In this document: piece after piece, positions 16,122 through 24,860 of the stretch | Layout: every line of letters begins with the position of its first letter | Position numbering within the stretch: position 1 is the stretch's first letter | Assembly: GCF_003050865.1 (NCBI RefSeq) | Contig: NZ_QAOK01000001.1 | Coordinates: forward strand, 1-64,000 | DNA from: Nitrosospira multiformis | GTDB lineage: Bacteria > Pseudomonadota > Gammaproteobacteria > Burkholderiales > Nitrosomonadaceae | DNA length: 64,000 bases | Direction of reading: 5' to 3' | Notes under the pieces: model-generated | The model's input: the letters and a program-made list of their open reading frames with translations, nothing else | Databases searched by the model: none | What the model was told of the DNA's origin: nothing | Program-made: the position numbers and the translations under genes

Positions 16122-18908
16122 ATGAAATTGCGTTTTATCCGTTCCGTCTGCTGGTCTTTTTTGCTGTTTTGCCTTGCCTGGAATGTGCGCGCCGAGCCGC
16201 CTCTTTCTTCCAGACCAAAGCAGGAACGCGCAGCCCCTCCTGGTGAGGGTGACGATAAACCGGTGGTTATCGATACGGAACGCATCCGGGGTCATCATGA
16301 ATACGAGTCTGGCGCCAGAAACGAGAGTGAATTGCGCAGTCGCTCGACCATTTCAACTGATCAGATAAAAAAACCCAATCAAAAAGCGAGCCCCACCGCT
16401 AAAGATGCGCCGTCCGGGCCTCAGCAGAACTATACACTATCCCCCGCAATAAAAACCGGCTCCCGGACAAGCACCTCAGCCCAGGAATCGGAGAAGACGG
16501 AAAGCATGGTTTTACCGAGCGGTATGGAACGCCTTCCCGGACCCGTCGCAGAAGAAGGAGGGCCCAGGCTGCGCACTACGACGCAGGCTGCACCGCGCAG
16601 TTTATCTGCGGAAAAGCGCGGGGAGAAGTCCGTGAGGGCAGCGGCGGCGGCAGAAGCAGACGAGGGCAGACCGGGGTTTGCAGAAGGCGAGCCCATTGGA
16701 GGGCACAGGGAAGAAGCGGGCGAAGCAAGGCTGCGTCTTGCCGGCGAGGCTGAGCCCGAGGGGGTTGAGCAAAAACTGGCGGAAGTTGAGGCGGAAACGG
16801 ACAAACAGCCCCCCGTGTTCGTCGTTGCAGACCGCTTGCAAGGTCACGTGGAGCAGGAAATCGAAGCGATAGGCAAGGCGGAACTGTCTACCGGAGATCA
16901 GTTTATTTCTGCTGAGCGGATGAAATACAACCAGAGTACCAACGATGCCGAAGCCCAGGGCAACGTTCGCGTGGAAAAGGAAGGTGACATACTGGAAGGA
17001 TCCAATCTCAAGTTCAATCTGCTGAGCAAAACCGGCCAGTTAAGCGAGCCCAACTATCGTTTGAAGGATGCGAGCAGCCGCGGTTATGCGGGCATGCTCC
17101 TGTTTGAAGGCGAGAATCAGTACCGCCTGCAGAAGGCCAACTACACCACCTGCCCGGCGGGAGATGACAGCTGGGTTCTCCAGGTGGCTGATCTGAAGCT
17201 CGACAATGACAAGAAAGTGGGCACCGCCAAAAATGTGAAGCTTACCTTCAAGGATGTGCCGATAATGTATACCCCCTGGATGAATTTCTCATACAGTGGC
17301 GAGCGCAAATCAGGATTACTGGCGCCCACTTACAGCACCAGCGGCAGGACGGGTCTTGAACTGGCCTTGCCCTTCTACTGGAACATCGCGCCCAACTATG
17401 ATGCCACGTTTTCCGCACGCATGATGTCGAAGCGTGGCTTGGCGATCAACAACGAATTTCGCTTTCTGGGCAGAAACTCGAGCAGCAACCTGCTCGCCGA
17501 CATCGTGCCTCGTGACCTGGATACGGAAACGACGCGATGGCGCACTTCGTTCTGGCACAATCATTATCTGGGAGCCGGCTTTTCCGCTCGTCTGGATTAC
17601 AACAGGGTGTCGGATGATGCCTATTTCCGCCACTTTGGCAACAACCTGAATCTCACATCCCGCACCAACCTGCTGCAGCAGGGACTGCTGTCTTACAACC
17701 GCGGGCTGGGAGATGACGGCACATTTAACGTAACCTCGCTTGTCCAGAGCTTCCAGACGATTCAGGATCCCCTGGCCGCAATTGTCGTGCCTTACAAGCG
17801 CCTGCCGCAGGTGGGGTTGAACGCGAATAAGCCCGACGTCCTGGGAACGGGAGTCGATGTCAATCTTTTGGGGAGCTGGACGAACTTCTCCCACCCCACC
17901 CTGGTCAGCGGCCGCAGGATCGTGCTCTTTCCAAGCATGAGCTACCCTCTTCGCAATTCATTCGGTTTCATCACGCCCAAGGTGGGGATGCACTACACCC
18001 GTTACAGCCTCGGGGAGGATGCCGGCTCGCCGGATGAAACCCCCACCCGCACCTTGCCGATATTCAGCCTCGACAGCGGCATTGCCTTCGATCGCAAAAC
18101 GTCCCTGGGCGGAGAAAGCTTTACACAGACGCTCGAGCCGCGCATATTCTATGTTTACGTCCCGTTCCGCGCGCAAGATCAGTTGCCGAATTTCGATTCC
18201 GCCAAGACTGACTTCAGCTTTGCGCAGATGCTGTCGGAAAACCGTTTCAGCGGGAGCGATCGTATCAATGATGCCAACCAGGTGACTTTTGCGCTGACGA
18301 CCCGCCTGCTGGAGTCCAGTACCGGGAGGGAGCGTTTGCGTGTGGCTGTTGGGCATCAATTAAGCTTTATTGATCGCCGGATCATGCTGGAGACTCCGCA
18401 AACCGTCGATCGTCGACCCGATTTTATTGCCGCTGTGTCGGGTTTTCTCACACCGACCATCAGTACCGACACCAGCCTCCAATTTGACCAGGCGCGCCTC
18501 CTGGCCGATGTGGTCCGCTCGGGTGTGAGCTATCGTCCCGAACCCGGTCGCGTGTTGAATTTCGGTTACCGTTTTACCCGCGACGTGCTGCATCAGGTGG
18601 ATGCTTCCAGCCAGTGGAGATGGTCCGAAAGATGGCAAACGGTGGCCCGCCTGAATTACTCGCTACTAGACCACAGAATTCTGGAAGGGCTGGCAGGAGT
18701 TGAGTATAATGCGTGCTGCTGGTCGTTGCGATTTGTGCTTCAGCATTTGACCCTTGCTACGCAGAAATCGACCACAGCGGCTTTTTTGCAACTTGAGTTG
18801 AACGGCCTGATGCAAATCGGATCGAACCCGTTGACCGTATTGCAACGCAGCATTCCCGGGTATATCAGGACGGGTAGCCAGGGAAGCAGCTTGATAGAAG
18901 GGCCATAG
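16122..18908 (+). CDS. lptD: LPS-assembly protein LptD
   Basis: 928 residues; the outer-membrane beta-barrel that inserts lipopolysaccharide together with LptE (lptE is at 30159-30671). After a signal peptide (residues 1-24) comes an Ala/Glu/Arg-rich stretch of about 200 residues not usual in the family. Then follow the LptA/OstA-like domain (about 233-330; VFVVADRLQGH, ISAERMKYNQST, AQGNVRVEKEGD) and the barrel (YTPWMNFSYSGERKSGLLAP onward). The CC pair in YNACCWSL near the end is the usual disulfide site. Fragments resembling the start of the OstA domain recur near residues 48-75 and 188-212. First gene of the lptD-surA-pdxA-rsmA run. Confidence 0.96.
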   Translation: MKLRFIRSVCWSFLLFCLAWNVRAEPPLSSRPKQERAAPPGEGDDKPVVIDTERIRGHHEYESGARNESELRSRSTISTDQIKKPNQKASPTAKDAPSGPQQNYTLSPAIKTGSRTSTSAQESEKTESMVLPSGMERLPGPVAEEGGPRLRTTTQAAPRSLSAEKRGEKSVRAAAAAEADEGRPGFAEGEPIGGHREEAGEARLRLAGEAEPEGVEQKLAEVEAETDKQPPVFVVADRLQGHVEQEIEAIGKAELSTGDQFISAERMKYNQSTNDAEAQGNVRVEKEGDILEGSNLKFNLLSKTGQLSEPNYRLKDASSRGYAGMLLFEGENQYRLQKANYTTCPAGDDSWVLQVADLKLDNDKKVGTAKNVKLTFKDVPIMYTPWMNFSYSGERKSGLLAPTYSTSGRTGLELALPFYWNIAPNYDATFSARMMSKRGLAINNEFRFLGRNSSSNLLADIVPRDLDTETTRWRTSFWHNHYLGAGFSARLDYNRVSDDAYFRHFGNNLNLTSRTNLLQQGLLSYNRGLGDDGTFNVTSLVQSFQTIQDPLAAIVVPYKRLPQVGLNANKPDVLGTGVDVNLLGSWTNFSHPTLVSGRRIVLFPSMSYPLRNSFGFITPKVGMHYTRYSLGEDAGSPDETPTRTLPIFSLDSGIAFDRKTSLGGESFTQTLEPRIFYVYVPFRAQDQLPNFDSAKTDFSFAQMLSENRFSGSDRINDANQVTFALTTRLLESSTGRERLRVAVGHQLSFIDRRIMLETPQTVDRRPDFIAAVSGFLTPTISTDTSLQFDQARLLADVVRSGVSYRPEPGRVLNFGYRFTRDVLHQVDASSQWRWSERWQTVARLNYSLLDHRILEGLAGVEYNACCWSLRFVLQHLTLATQKSTTAAFLQLELNGLMQIGSNPLTVLQRSIPGYIRTGSQGSSLIEGP

Positions 18909-18977
18909 ACCTCACATCTATCACTGTTCGCACGTCACGATCACACCATCTCTCCCCTATTCCAGAAGCTTATTCAC

Positions 18978-20300
18978 ATGGGCACGAAATTGTCATCGCG
19001 TTCTCCCATTTCCTTTCCCCTTTTAACCCTGTTTGCCGGAATGGCCATTGCCCCGCAACCGACGCATTCCGGGGTGGAAACTATCGATCATATCGTTGCG
19101 GTTGTGAATGAGAACGTGGTTACCCGCCATGAACTGGACGAAATGCTCAGCGCCATGCTGAAACAATTGCAAAAGCAAGGCGTACAGCCCCCCCCGCCTG
19201 CTGTACTGGAAAAGCAGCTTCTGGAGCGAATAATTCTGAACCGCGTGCAACTGCAACTTGCGAACGAAACCGGACTGACCGTAAGCGACGCGGAACTCGA
19301 CCAGACTTTGCGCCGTATCGCGCAGGAAAACAAGATGTCCCTGCATGAGTTCGACAGGGCGCTGGCGGAAGACGGGGTCAGTTTCAGCAAATTCCGTGAC
19401 GAGATTCGCGAGGAAATCATCCTGGTCAGGCTGAAAGAGCGTGAGGTAAGCAATCGCGTGAGCGTGACTGAAGGGGAAGTCGATCATTTTCTGGAAACGC
19501 AGGAAGATTCGCCCAGTCAGAGCGATGAGTATCGCATTGCCCATATTCTGGTGCAGGTGTCCGAAGGAGCCGACCCTTTGAAACGCGATGCGGCACGGCA
19601 GCGGGCAGAAAGTGTCCTGGCAAAATTGAAGGCAGGAGTCGAGTTTGCCCAGGTAGCCGCCGAGTTCTCGGATGCGCCGGATGCGATGGAAGGTGGCCTG
19701 CTTAACTGGCGCCCCGCCGCCCAACTCACAAAAAAGTTTGCCGAAATACTGGCTCCAATGAAACCGGGAGAAATTACCGGAATAATTCCAAGCCCGAATG
19801 GATTTCATATCCTCAAGCTGGTCGACCGCCGCAACCAGGAAATAGTAACCACCGTGATAGACCAGACGCATGCGCGTCACATTCTTATAAAAATCAGCGA
19901 GCTCACTTCGGAGGCCGACGCCCACAGGCGTGTAACGGAATTGAAAGAACGCCTGGATCATGGCGGCAAGTTCGAGGAACTGGCGAAGCTTCATTCGGAA
20001 GATGCCAGCGCCCCCACCGGGGGGGATCTCGGCTGGGTCTCGCCGGGCGATACGGTTCCGGAATTTGAACAGGCCATGAGCGCTCTTAAACCGGGAGAAA
20101 TCAGCGGACCTGTCCAATCTCCTTTTGGCTGGCACCTCATTGAGGTCATCGAGCGCCGCACCCAGGATGTAAGTCAGGAGCGCAAGCGCCAGTCCGCACG
20201 CCAGGCGATCCGCGCCCGCAAAGCGGAGACGGCATTCCAGGAATGGTTGCAGCGCCTGCGGGACCGGGCATATGTCGAGTACCGGCTGGAAGAAGGCTAG
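18978..20300 (+). CDS. surA: Periplasmic chaperone and peptidyl-prolyl isomerase SurA
   Basis: 440 residues. A signal region is followed by the SurA N-terminal chaperone domain (about 35-165; VNENVVTRHELDEML) and two parvulin domains (about 173-274 and 285-390). The parvulin motifs are YRIAHILVQVSEGAD with EGGLLNWRPA, and HARHILIKISELT with GGDLGWVSPGD. SurA escorts outer-membrane proteins such as LptD through the periplasm, which fits its position 70 bases downstream of lptD. Length and domain order are normal. Confidence 0.96.
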   Translation: MGTKLSSRSPISFPLLTLFAGMAIAPQPTHSGVETIDHIVAVVNENVVTRHELDEMLSAMLKQLQKQGVQPPPPAVLEKQLLERIILNRVQLQLANETGLTVSDAELDQTLRRIAQENKMSLHEFDRALAEDGVSFSKFRDEIREEIILVRLKEREVSNRVSVTEGEVDHFLETQEDSPSQSDEYRIAHILVQVSEGADPLKRDAARQRAESVLAKLKAGVEFAQVAAEFSDAPDAMEGGLLNWRPAAQLTKKFAEILAPMKPGEITGIIPSPNGFHILKLVDRRNQEIVTTVIDQTHARHILIKISELTSEADAHRRVTELKERLDHGGKFEELAKLHSEDASAPTGGDLGWVSPGDTVPEFEQAMSALKPGEISGPVQSPFGWHLIEVIERRTQDVSQERKRQSARQAIRARKAETAFQEWLQRLRDRAYVEYRLEEG

Positions 20301-20344
20301 CTGGAAGTCTTGAAAAAGCGCCGTGGACCGAGGCAGCCAAACCA

Positions 20345-21325
20345 TTGAATAATCCCAAGCTCGCTCTCACCGCGGGGGAACCCGCCGGAATTGGTCCCGA
20401 CCTGTGTGTGCAGATCGCCCAACTGGGCTTACCTTTCACGCTCGTTGTCATTGCCGATAGGGAATTGCTGCAGGAGCGCGCACGCTTGCAGCGGCTTCCG
20501 TTGACAATAACGGACTACTCTTCCCGTAGCGAATTAAAGCCGGAAAAAGGGAATCTGCACGTGCTGCACATTCCCGTGGCCGAGATTGCCACTCCCGGTA
20601 AACTCGATGCGGCTAATGCGCCTTATGTGCTGAAGACGCTCGAGCGGGCTGTTGCCGGATGCGTCCATGGCGAGTTTGATGCAATGGTAACGGCGCCGGT
20701 GCATAAAGGCATCATCAACGATGCCGGCATTTCTTTTACTGGCCACACTGAATATCTCGCGCAACTGACAAACGGCCGTCCCGCCATGATGCTCACCGGC
20801 GGCGGGATGCGGGTAGCGCTTGCCACCACCCACCTGCCCCTGAGAGACGTTGCGAGTGCCATTACGAGCGATTCTGTGGAGCAAAAGCTGCGCATCATCG
20901 AGCATGATCTGGTCAATCGCTTCGGTATTCCAAAGCCACGCATTGCCGTAGCGGGCTTGAATCCTCATGCAGGGGAATCAGGTCATCTGGGCAGGGAAGA
21001 AATCGATATCATCATCCCTTTGCTCGACAAGCTGAGCGCCGAGGGGATGAGTCTGATCGGCCCACTGCCTGCCGATACACTTTTCAATCCATCGAAGCTG
21101 AAGGATTACGACTGCATATTCGTCATGTATCACGACCAGGGGCTGCCGGTGCTCAAGCATGCGAGCTTTGGAACCGCCGTCAACGTCACCCTGGGCTTGC
21201 CTATCATCCGCACCTCCGTGGATCATGGCACTGCACTTGAATTGGCGGGAACAGGGAAAGCTGATCCGGGCAGCCTGGTAGCGGCTATCGAAATGGCGGC
21301 ATCGCTGGTTGCGCATCAGCCATAG
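20345..21325 (+). CDS. pdxA: 4-hydroxythreonine-4-phosphate dehydrogenase
   Basis: About 326 residues. It opens with NNPKLALTAGEPAGIGPDL, the classic PdxA start, and contains TAPVHKGIINDAG, FTGHTEYLA, AGLNPHAGESGHLG and VMYHDQGLPVLKH, which supply metal-binding histidines. PdxA makes the aminoketone precursor of pyridoxal phosphate in the cytoplasm. The frame is open from 20243 inside surA, but only the TTG at 20345, with a GAGG upstream, gives the family length. A TTG start is therefore proposed. It follows surA by 44 bases. Confidence 0.94.
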   Translation: MNNPKLALTAGEPAGIGPDLCVQIAQLGLPFTLVVIADRELLQERARLQRLPLTITDYSSRSELKPEKGNLHVLHIPVAEIATPGKLDAANAPYVLKTLERAVAGCVHGEFDAMVTAPVHKGIINDAGISFTGHTEYLAQLTNGRPAMMLTGGGMRVALATTHLPLRDVASAITSDSVEQKLRIIEHDLVNRFGIPKPRIAVAGLNPHAGESGHLGREEIDIIIPLLDKLSAEGMSLIGPLPADTLFNPSKLKDYDCIFVMYHDQGLPVLKHASFGTAVNVTLGLPIIRTSVDHGTALELAGTGKADPGSLVAAIEMAASLVAHQP

Positions 21326-21344
21326 CTCTCAACCCTGCATCTTC

Positions 21345-21376
21345 GTTCGCCTGAGCTTGTCAAAGGGTAAACGAAC
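21345..21376. repeat. Intergenic palindromic REP-like element
   Basis: GTTCGCCTGAGCTTGTCAAA followed by GGGTAAACGAAC is an imperfect palindrome. It closely resembles a GTTCG-CCTGAGCTTGTC-CGAAC element that I recall as common between genes of betaproteobacteria. It lies between pdxA and rsmA. Confidence 0.6.
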
Positions 21377-21394
21377 CTGCAAACTCTCATAAAC

Positions 21395-22174
21395 ATGCAG
21401 CACACCCCCCGCAAGCGCTTCGGCCAGAATTTCCTGGTTGATTCCCAAACCGTAGCCGACATTATTCGCGCCCTCCATCCCCGTCGGGAGGATGTAATGG
21501 TAGAGATCGGTCCAGGACTGGGAGCATTGACACGGCCCCTGCTCCAGTCACTTGAACATCTGCACGTGGTGGAGATCGACCGGGATATCGTGAAGCGGCT
21601 AGGTGATGAATTTTCCGCGAAAAAGCTGACAATACATGAAGGAGATGCGCTCAAATTCGACTTCTCCAGCCTCGGTGAAAGTCTGCGGGTAGCGGGCAAC
21701 CTGCCCTACAACATTTCCACTCCGCTCCTTTTCCACCTGAGTCAATTTGCAGACAGCATCCGCGATATGCATTTCATGCTGCAGAAGGAAGTGGTCGCCC
21801 GCATCGTAGCCAAACCCTCCACCTCGGATTACGGACGGCTTTCAGTCATGCTGCAATACCGCTTCGAAATGGAACAGCTTTTCATCGTCTCGGCCGAATG
21901 CTTCCGCCCGCCGCCAAAAGTTGAATCGGCGGTGATTCGCATGATTCCACTCAAGAAACCGCTGGTCGAGGCGAGCCAGGAAAAATTATTTGCCGAAGTT
22001 GTTTCCGCCGCCTTCTTGCACCGCCGCAAAACCCTGCGCAACACACTACGCAATTATCTCAAGCCTGGCGATTACCTGAAGCTGGAGATTGACCCTAACC
22101 TCCGAGCAGAAAATTTATCAATCGCGCAGTATGTAGCGATTACAAACCATTTCAATGAAGTCAGACTCGATTGA
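21395..22174 (+). CDS. rsmA: 16S rRNA (adenine1518-N6/adenine1519-N6)-dimethyltransferase
   Basis: 259 residues. RKRFGQNFLVD and VEIGPGLGALTRPLL (SAM motif I, about 35-49), then HVVEIDRD and VAGNLPYNISTPLL (NLPY catalytic motif, about 106-112). The C-terminal region has FRPPPKVESAVIRM and FLHRRKTLRNTL. It dimethylates two adjacent adenines in the 3' hairpin of 16S rRNA. Last gene of the lptD-surA-pdxA-rsmA group. The start ATG at 21395 gives the normal length. Confidence 0.96.
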   Translation: MQHTPRKRFGQNFLVDSQTVADIIRALHPRREDVMVEIGPGLGALTRPLLQSLEHLHVVEIDRDIVKRLGDEFSAKKLTIHEGDALKFDFSSLGESLRVAGNLPYNISTPLLFHLSQFADSIRDMHFMLQKEVVARIVAKPSTSDYGRLSVMLQYRFEMEQLFIVSAECFRPPPKVESAVIRMIPLKKPLVEASQEKLFAEVVSAAFLHRRKTLRNTLRNYLKPGDYLKLEIDPNLRAENLSIAQYVAITNHFNEVRLD

Positions 22175-22387
22175 AGTGGATTGAAAGTAGCAGAAGTGTT
22201 GCGCGAAGTTCTGAACTGAGATCGGAGCAAAAAATCAATCGGGCCTGGCCCCTACCGATCTCCGGCTTCTCGTTAATAAACAGGCAAAATATCCTGTTTA
22301 TGAAGTAAATCCTTAACATGAGATGAGTATAATCTGCGAGCCATTTCTGGGCATGCAAAAAGGCGAAAAAGCAGACTCCTCGGTTTT

Positions 22388-23014
22388 ATGAACTTGAAAC
22401 AATCGATATTGCCGACCGTGGCATTGTTACTGGGTTTCGGATTAATACAGTCAACCTGGGCCGAGGTCATCTACTCGTTTACGGATGACCATGGCGTGGT
22501 GCATTTTACCAATGTGCCGACGGATGAACGGTATGTTCCATTCATCGGGAGCAGCGCCAACCCCGGGAAATCACGGACAGCTTCAAATAACGGGCATCTG
22601 ATCGCATCGCTCAAGACGCAATATGCGCCGGTAATCAAGGAAGTCGCCCGCGCCCACGCCCTCGAAGACGCGCTGCTCCATGCCGTGGTCACTGTCGAAT
22701 CTGCCTACAACCCCAAGGCGGTTTCAAAAAAGGGCGCAGCGGGCCTGATGCAACTCATGCCGGAAACTGCCCAGAGATACGGTGTCACAGATCGTTTCGA
22801 TCCCGTGCAGAATCTCCATGGCGGTGCGAGATATCTCACGGAGCTGCTGAGAATGTTCAACGGCAACTTGAGTTTGACTTTGGCCGCTTACAATGCCGGG
22901 GAAAACAACGTCGTCAAGTATGGCAACCGGATTCCGCCATTTCAGGAGACGAGGGCTTATGTGCCGAAGGTTCTCGATCTCTATCGCAGATATCATTCAG
23001 GGGAGAGGCTCTAG
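22388..23014 (+). CDS. Lytic transglycosylase, SLT domain with DUF4124 N-terminus
   Basis: 208 residues. A signal peptide (MNLKQSILPTVALLLGFGLI, cleavage near TWA) precedes a short DUF4124-like stretch (VIYSFTDDHGVVHFTNVP, about 27-45). The SLT catalytic domain (about 90-200) has AVVTVESAYNPKAVS with the catalytic Glu, GAAGLMQLMPETAQRYGV, and LAAYNAGENNVVKYG. It cleaves murein glycan strands in the periplasm. A decayed copy of its last 48 codons lies at 24624-24767, beyond the Rh50 gene. Confidence 0.93.
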   Translation: MNLKQSILPTVALLLGFGLIQSTWAEVIYSFTDDHGVVHFTNVPTDERYVPFIGSSANPGKSRTASNNGHLIASLKTQYAPVIKEVARAHALEDALLHAVVTVESAYNPKAVSKKGAAGLMQLMPETAQRYGVTDRFDPVQNLHGGARYLTELLRMFNGNLSLTLAAYNAGENNVVKYGNRIPPFQETRAYVPKVLDLYRRYHSGERL

Positions 23015-23249
23015 GAAGGGGAGTTTTCGTCTCGTCCTTCTTGAATTTCGCTACACAACCCTGCCCTTCTTCCCCTCCCCATACGGCGAACGTCCAGCCT
23101 GCTCCTGCTGAGACTTTGAAGTCCCGGCATCGTATTTCTTTTTTTTATTGAAGTTCGTTTTATTGAAATGTCCCCATTGTGCTTAAGGCTATTGAGGTTC
23201 ACACTGTGCCTGGGCAAGTCAGATAACCGTAAACACTATGGGGGGAAAA

Positions 23250-24473
23250 ATGAAAAAAAGTCTCTGCATGACGCTGTGTGGCACAGCCGGTTTTTTTCTG
23301 CTGTATTTAAGTGCCTGGGCGAGCGAGGGGGGCACCGCGCCCGAGCTTAACGAGGCGCGACAGGTAGCTCAATACAATTACGTAATTCATATCCTCGCCA
23401 TGTTGCTGGTGGGTTTCGGCTTCCTCATGGTATTTGTCAAAAGATATGGATTCGGGGCCACGACCGGAACATATCTGGTGGTGGCTGTCGGTCTTCCGCT
23501 TTATATGCTGCTTCGCGCAAATGGAGTATTTGCCCACGAAATTGCTCCGAACACGGTGCAGGCATTGCTTTTTGCTGAATTCGCCGTGGCGTCCGGCTTG
23601 ATCGCCATGGGCGCAGTCCTCGGTCGTCTCCGCGTTTTCCAATACGCACTGCTGGCGCTGTTCCTGATTCCCGCTTATCTCTTGAACGAATGGCTGGTGC
23701 TGGATAACGGAATGGGTATGACTGAAGGATTCCAGGATACTGCGGGGTCGATCATCATACACGCCTTCGGTGCATATTTTGGCCTGGGGTTATCCCTTGC
23801 GCTGACGACGGCACGACAACGAAGCCAGCCGATTGAGTCGGATCCGACTTCTGATCGATTCGCAATGCTTGGTTCAATGGTCCTGTGGCTTTTCTGGCCT
23901 AGTTTCGCCACCGCCATCGTTCCCTTCGAGCAAATGCCGCAGACGGTAGTCAATACGGTACTCGCACTGTGTGGGGCCACGATCACCACGTACTTCTTGA
24001 GCACATATTTCCATAAAGGCAAAACCTCGATGGTCGATATGGCGAATGCGGCGCTGGCCGGCGGAGTGGCGATTGGTTCGACTTGCAATATCGTGTCGCC
24101 GACGGGTGCTTTTGGGATCGGCCTGCTCGCCGGAGCCGTCAGCGTCATCGGGTTTGTGTTCATTCAACCTGCGCTTGAGAAACGCTTCAAGATCGTTGAC
24201 ACCTGTGGAGTCCATAATCTGCATGGAATGCCGGGATTGCTGGGTGCATTCGTTGCTATCCTGGTCGTGCCCGGCATAGCAGTTGCCCAATTTATCGGCA
24301 TCGCCTTCAGTGTCGTGCTCGCTCTGATAACGGGACTCGCCGCTGGCGCGCTCATCAGGGCTACCGGCACAACCCGTCTAGCTTACGAGGATAGTGAGGA
24401 ATTCACACACACTGAAGGACCGGAAGCTACGGAAATCGATGCCATAGCATTTGAAGCCGAGACTTCAACTTAA
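23250..24473 (+). CDS. rh50: Rh50-type ammonia channel (Amt/Rh family)
   Basis: About 407 residues. It has a signal-like first segment (MKKSLCMTLCGTAGFFLLYL) and around eleven further hydrophobic helices. Rh-type rather than Amt-type features are DTAGSIIIHAFGAYFGL (pore His about 171), LGSMVLWLFWPSF, and CGVHNLHGMPG with the second pore His (about 325). These positions agree with the twin histidines reported for Nitrosomonas europaea Rh50. It conducts NH3 (possibly CO2) across the inner membrane, apt for an ammonia oxidiser. The second ATG (23250) is chosen because GGGGGGAAA just upstream is a good ribosome site; 23238 also opens the frame. No glnK lies beside it. Confidence 0.92.
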   Translation: MKKSLCMTLCGTAGFFLLYLSAWASEGGTAPELNEARQVAQYNYVIHILAMLLVGFGFLMVFVKRYGFGATTGTYLVVAVGLPLYMLLRANGVFAHEIAPNTVQALLFAEFAVASGLIAMGAVLGRLRVFQYALLALFLIPAYLLNEWLVLDNGMGMTEGFQDTAGSIIIHAFGAYFGLGLSLALTTARQRSQPIESDPTSDRFAMLGSMVLWLFWPSFATAIVPFEQMPQTVVNTVLALCGATITTYFLSTYFHKGKTSMVDMANAALAGGVAIGSTCNIVSPTGAFGIGLLAGAVSVIGFVFIQPALEKRFKIVDTCGVHNLHGMPGLLGAFVAILVVPGIAVAQFIGIAFSVVLALITGLAAGALIRATGTTRLAYEDSEEFTHTEGPEATEIDAIAFEAETST

Positions 24474-24623
24474 AAGGGCGGTGGCCCTGACGCAGGGAAT
24501 ACCCGGAACGGTATGGTCAGGATATAACCTGCACAAGGGCCACCTCTATCCTGGTGTTGCTTCAGTATTGCAAGCACCGGATCAATCGAGTCTGACTCTG
24601 CTGATCTATCGATCTATCCGAGA

Positions 24624-24767
24624 ATGCTCAATGGCAACTTGAGTTTGACTTTGGCCACCTATAATGCTGGCGAAAACGATGTCATCAAATACGGAAATGG
24701 GGTCCTGCTGCTTCAGGAAACCAGGAATTACCTGCCGAAGGTGCTGGATCTCCATCGCAAATATTAG
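24624..24767 (+). pseudogene. Remnant of a lytic transglycosylase 3' end
   Basis: 48 codons read MLNGNLSLTLATYNAGENDV, then VIKYGNG, QETRNYLPKVLDLHRKY and a stop. This parallels the last part of the transglycosylase at 22388-23014 (NGNLSLTLAAYNAGENNV ... QETRAYVPKVLDLYRRY), with differences throughout. The catalytic Glu region is missing and no ribosome site is visible. It is a decayed paralogue or duplication scar on the far side of the Rh50 gene. Confidence 0.85.
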
Positions 24768-24860
24768 ACAAACAGGAAACTGTAGTAAAGGAGAATCAGG
24801 AGCGGAACTAGGCAAATTGTTCCCTTAACTCCTCCGCCTTTATCTATATAAAGCCTTTTG

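Noticed and set aside
19023-20345. 440-residue open frame antisense to surA
   Set aside because: It exactly shadows surA, which has clear chaperone and parvulin domains; the antisense translation shows no domain.
24480-24544. Inverted GGTGGCCCT / AGGGCCACC after the Rh50 gene as a terminator
   Set aside because: The arms are about 47 bases apart with no T-run, so termination is not supported beyond speculation.
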